Assembly (NCBI GenBank): GCA_036405135.1
Contig: DASWYF010000013.1
Location: 186,001-250,000 of the forward strand
From: Verrucomicrobiia bacterium
Lineage (GTDB): Bacteria; Verrucomicrobiota; Verrucomicrobiia; Limisphaerales; JAEYXS01
Direction of reading: 5' to 3'
Length of the DNA stretch: 64,000 bases
Of this stretch, positions 61,278 through 64,000 are shown piece by piece. Each line of letters opens with the position of its first letter. The stretch's first letter is position 1. The notes under the pieces are model-generated. The model was not told the DNA's origin, did no database searches, and worked only from the letters and a program-made list of their open reading frames with translations. A program made the position numbers and the translations under genes.

Positions 61278-62018
61278 ATGAACGAAAAGAATGTAGCGGT
61301 GATCATCCCGTGTTATCAGCAAGTGCATCATCTGAAAAGGTGCCTTGCTTCCGTGATTCCCCAGCTCGGGGAAGGGGATGAACTGTTTCTCTGCATCGAC
61401 AGTGCGGACGAGACGTTGGGAGATCCAGAAGACCGGCAGAAGGTGAACCGGTTGCTCGAGACGGCCCGTGAGTTGAGTCCGGCGAAGGTCAAGCTGGTGG
61501 AGAGTCCGTATCGGATGGGGGTTTCCCTGATGCGCGACTTGGGGGCGAGAGAGGCCAAGGCGCCATGGTTGAAGTTTTTGGATGCGGACGATTTTCTTGC
61601 GCCGCTGGCGTTGAACTTTTTCAGGGCGGTGAAGCTGCAGGAGGCGACGCGGGTGTTCTATGGCCAGCAGGTGATGGTGAGGGACAACGTGCCGATGGAA
61701 GTGCGCCTGTCTGATATGACGGTGATCGAGCGGCGCAATCCGTTGCTGGTGTGCCCGACGTTCATCCGTCGTGATGCGTTTGAGGAGGTGGGGCGGTTTG
61801 ATGGTGAAATCGAATTTGAAGAGGACTGGGATCTGTGGCTGCGGGTCTGGCAGACGTGGGGATTGGGCGTGGTGCAATCGTTCCCGGTGCCCATAGGCTA
61901 TTACTGCATCCACAAAGAGGAGCGGGAGCAGAAGGAAAAGGAGCGGTGTCGCACGACGCGAGGCATGGATGTGCGGCAGTGGTTCGCGATGAAGTATAAG
62001 ATCCAGCCGCTGAGATAA
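61278..62018 (+). CDS. GT2-family glycosyltransferase
   Basis: 246 residues, GT-A fold. VAVIIPCYQQVHHLKRCLASVIPQL is the family N-terminus and the DXD motif is LKFLDADDF (D102, D104). The acceptor region is FIRRDAFEEVGRFDGEIEFEEDWDLWLRVWQTWG. No membrane segments, so cytoplasmic. It follows the DNA methyltransferase by 10 bp and has no cell-envelope neighbours, so DNA or phage-structure glycosylation is conceivable (inference). Confidence 0.85.
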   Translation: MNEKNVAVIIPCYQQVHHLKRCLASVIPQLGEGDELFLCIDSADETLGDPEDRQKVNRLLETARELSPAKVKLVESPYRMGVSLMRDLGAREAKAPWLKFLDADDFLAPLALNFFRAVKLQEATRVFYGQQVMVRDNVPMEVRLSDMTVIERRNPLLVCPTFIRRDAFEEVGRFDGEIEFEEDWDLWLRVWQTWGLGVVQSFPVPIGYYCIHKEEREQKEKERCRTTRGMDVRQWFAMKYKIQPLR

Positions 62019-62032
62019 CCTTTTTTATTTAA

Positions 62033-62065
62033 CCACAGATGGACACAGAGAAACACGGATGGAAA
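62033..62065. repeat. ACACAGAT-type repeat
   Basis: TTTAACCACAGATGGACACAG then AGAAACACGGATGG. The next gene starts 17 bp later with its own AAGGATAAG site. Confidence 0.7.
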
Positions 62066-62081
62066 TGGATAAGGATAAGCG

Positions 62082-62357
62082 ATGAGTGTGCATGTGGTGC
62101 CAAATAACGATGACCGGCAGCATTCGGCGGTGAGTTGCTGGTGTGATCCGAAGATTGAATACCTCGATCCTGAGAATGGAATGCCTTATGAGAAAGGCCC
62201 GCTAGTGACGCATAATTCAATGGATTGCAGGGAGTCAGTGGAGCGGTTATTAAAAGAGGGTGTGGACAAAGATAAGGACTGGGCCTGTGTGTCAGTTGAA
62301 GACGGGGTGTATGATGAGAGCCATCGGTTTCCGATGGAGATGAAAGCGGAGAGTTGA
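62082..62357 (+). CDS. Hypothetical protein
   Basis: 91 residues. VVPNNDDRQHSAVSCWCDPKIEYLDPENGMPYEKGPLVTHNSMDCRESVERLLKEG. Start has AAGGATAAGCG before it. CxC and a Cys/His cluster hint at metal binding. Family not recognised. Confidence 0.55.
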   Translation: MSVHVVPNNDDRQHSAVSCWCDPKIEYLDPENGMPYEKGPLVTHNSMDCRESVERLLKEGVDKDKDWACVSVEDGVYDESHRFPMEMKAES

Positions 62358-62405
62358 ACCGCGAACTGGTTGCACCAGAGGCCAACACTAACTACGCGAA
62401 CGAGT

Positions 62406-62648
62406 ATGGGCAGAGGAAAAAAGATTTTTGATTCGGTGGATATGGTGGATACGTCGGGGTTTACCTCGGGTAAGACGAAGACGTTTTTTGATCTGCATTT
62501 TGGGCCGTTGGAGGAGGCGTTGCCGGTCGTTGATGTGGGCGGGTTGAAGATCGAGAGAAATCCCTATATGCCGAAAGACGGTTTTATGGTGGTGAGCGGG
62601 ACGGGTGAGGTGGTGATAGGTAAGTTGAGACAGGATGGACAGGATTGA
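62406..62648 (+). CDS. Hypothetical protein
   Basis: 80 residues from ATG 62406 (MGRGKKIFDSVDMVDTSGFTSGKTKTFFDLHFG); the frame opens at 62370, in a repeat region. Acidic centre, ending in a GACAGGATGGAC repeat that supplies the last residues. Family not recognised. Confidence 0.5.
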   Translation: MGRGKKIFDSVDMVDTSGFTSGKTKTFFDLHFGPLEEALPVVDVGGLKIERNPYMPKDGFMVVSGTGEVVIGKLRQDGQD

Positions 62649-62708
62649 CGAGATGGACTGAAGCGAGGACGAGGACGAGATTGATGGCGGGAGGAGAGAG
62701 CAGGAATT

Positions 62709-63929
62709 GTGGCGGGCAAGAATGATGGAGACAGGACAGAAAATCTTTTTGATGCGAAAGTAAAGAAGCCAGTAGCGGCGGTGCCGCTGCCGGTTGTGGC
62801 TGCATCTGCGCCGGTCGGCGACAAGCGACTGGCGGAGTATTTTCCTCCGGGTGTGCGCGAGCCATGGCGGGTGGAGCGGTTTGATCTGCTGGCCGCTGAG
62901 TTTGAACTGGAGGAGGGGGAGGTGCCGTCCTGGCACGAAGTCATTCACACGTTCGCGCGTACGTGGTTGATCGTGCGCCGTCTTTATGGCGTGCAGCCGG
63001 TGTTGCTGCCGATGAATGCGAGTGCGGGGGATTACAAGCTCTCCACCATGGCAGAATTGCGGGAGGAGTTAGGTATCTCACAGGACCAGTTAAGGCAGGA
63101 AATTTTGGCGGGAGTGCAGCTTTGGAAGAAGTTCAAGGTGCAGGCGACCGCGCCGGTGGTGGTGGAAGCCAAGCCGCCGGATCAGCCGGTGAATACGCTG
63201 CTGGCGGAAGAACAGATGCTCGAGAGGCATGGTTTTCCCGACCGCATGTTCACGGTGAAGGACCGCAAGCCGGAGGAGAATAGGACGGAGAAGATTTGGT
63301 TTGCGGGAAAGGTTTCGCCATGGCGACCGATGTTGGAGCATCCGGTGGCGGGTGAGATCGCCCGGGAGGCGTTGCAGTGCCTGCTCCTGCAAAAGCGGGT
63401 GGAAGAGAAGATGTATGAGGCGGAGCCTTTGACGCTCGAATACGACAAGGCGAAGAACGAAAAGACCCGCTTGCTGGAGCAGTATAACAAATTGGTGGAG
63501 TCACTGAACAACCTGATGCCGTTCGCCAAGATGGTGGCGCACTCGCAGGACCAGCGGAGCATCCTCAACCTGATCATACAGGGCTGCCAGCAATACTATG
63601 CCGATGGTGAAAACACGATCCTCGATGGCATGAACACGGGGATGGAGATCGAGTGTTTGTTGCGCATGAGCCAGCAGATGCCAGATCCGCGTTATCGGGC
63701 GGACATCGTGGTGATGGTGAACTCGGCACGGGCGGGACTGTTCAATCCGAAATGGACATCGACCATATCGCATCGTTCGTTGAAACGGGTGCAGGAAGCC
63801 TGGCGGGAAACTTACAAGATGCTCGCCAAGGGCGATGAGATTCCGGACCTGTTGAGCGATGATCCGAAGGCGGGTGAGTATCATGACCTCGCCATGGGTG
63901 AAGCGCCGAAGAAAGAAGTGAAGGACTAG
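62709..63929 (+). CDS. Hypothetical phage-type protein (possible terminase small subunit)
   Basis: 406 residues from GTG 62709 with GGAGGAGA at 62690-62697. Helical. An HTH-like stretch lies near KLSTMAELREELGISQDQLRQEI (~115-137) and a coiled coil near 238-270 (YDKAKNEKTRLLEQYNKLVESLNN). Being followed at once by the possible large terminase start, a small-terminase or packaging role is conceivable, but no motif proves it. The C-terminal ~200 residues have no family I recognise. Confidence 0.55.
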   Translation: MAGKNDGDRTENLFDAKVKKPVAAVPLPVVAASAPVGDKRLAEYFPPGVREPWRVERFDLLAAEFELEEGEVPSWHEVIHTFARTWLIVRRLYGVQPVLLPMNASAGDYKLSTMAELREELGISQDQLRQEILAGVQLWKKFKVQATAPVVVEAKPPDQPVNTLLAEEQMLERHGFPDRMFTVKDRKPEENRTEKIWFAGKVSPWRPMLEHPVAGEIAREALQCLLLQKRVEEKMYEAEPLTLEYDKAKNEKTRLLEQYNKLVESLNNLMPFAKMVAHSQDQRSILNLIIQGCQQYYADGENTILDGMNTGMEIECLLRMSQQMPDPRYRADIVVMVNSARAGLFNPKWTSTISHRSLKRVQEAWRETYKMLAKGDEIPDLLSDDPKAGEYHDLAMGEAPKKEVKD

Positions 63930-63958
63930 CCGGTAGGGGGAGGAGATCCAGAGGATGA

Positions 63959-64000
63959 GTGCCTGATATTTATGTGCCCGCCATTCCAGCGCGACTGAAG
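63959..64000 (+). CDS. Partial open frame at window edge (possible terminase large subunit)
   Basis: 14 codons from GTG 63959: VPDIYVPAIPARLK, cut by the window end. Preceded by GGGGGAGGAGATCCAGAGG. Only the reading frame, spacing (29 bp after the previous stop) and position after a small-terminase-like gene support it; the product is a guess. Confidence 0.35.
   Translation, partial: MPDIYVPAIPARLK

Overview
The window looks like chromosome of a Verrucomicrobiota bacterium (PVC group). The signs are two secreted sulfatases, a PVC-type c-type cytochrome/beta-propeller protein, an ECF sigma factor paired with a FecR/DNRLRE membrane protein, twin-arginine oxidoreductase and SGNH proteins, and many interspersed short extragenic repeats. 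Housekeeping genes are full length. I see no tRNA or rRNA gene.

Layout. 0-8 kb: a secreted catabolic cluster with a ceramidase-like protein (minus), then two sulfatases, a small secreted beta-sandwich protein and an esterase (plus), closed by a hairpin terminator. 8-13 kb: argH, holB, a DUF805 protein, an acpH-like gene, a ParE/RelE-type toxin-antitoxin pair and an NTF2-like protein (minus). 13-18.4 kb: two envelope-signalling loci, ECF sigma + membrane anti-sigma + repeat-rich secreted protein (plus), and ECF sigma overlapping a FecR-DNRLRE protein (minus). 18.4-28.2 kb: lepB, a metallophosphoesterase, dnaE, rimO, a second toxin-antitoxin pair, pgsA, pgpA. 28-40 kb: SGNH hydrolase, Gfo/Idh oxidoreductase, SMI1/KNR4 protein, several secreted or orphan proteins, a RodZ-like protein and the large cytochrome.

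40.2-64 kb: the character changes abruptly. More than 30 genes all read rightward, mostly short, tightly packed and often coupled by ATGA overlaps. They include a very large primase-helicase, a 1013-residue possible tail/baseplate protein, a DUF5131 (phage Gp37/Gp68) protein, ASCH, DUF4031 and DHH proteins, an orphan ImmA/IrrE fragment, a TrpF-like TIM barrel, a beta-class DNA methyltransferase followed by a GT2 glycosyltransferase, and near the end possible packaging genes. I read this as the left part of a prophage or phage-like mobile element that runs past the window. No integrase, capsid, portal or repressor is visible, so that remains inference.

The most striking signals lie in this element: (i) a 13-bp palindromic site (CYAYA-AAA-TRTRG) in front of the primase gene, after it, and in front of the 54.3 kb gene, twice as pairs 17 bp centre to centre; (ii) a parS-like 16-mer abutting the last site; (iii) an ACACAGAT-type repeat whose end sits at the start codon of several genes that lack a Shine-Dalgarno; (iv) unusual proteins: a primase with an embedded FtsK-gamma-like winged helix, a TrpF-like barrel without the catalytic Cys, a metal-site-less ImmA fragment and a methyltransferase with DSTY instead of DPPY.
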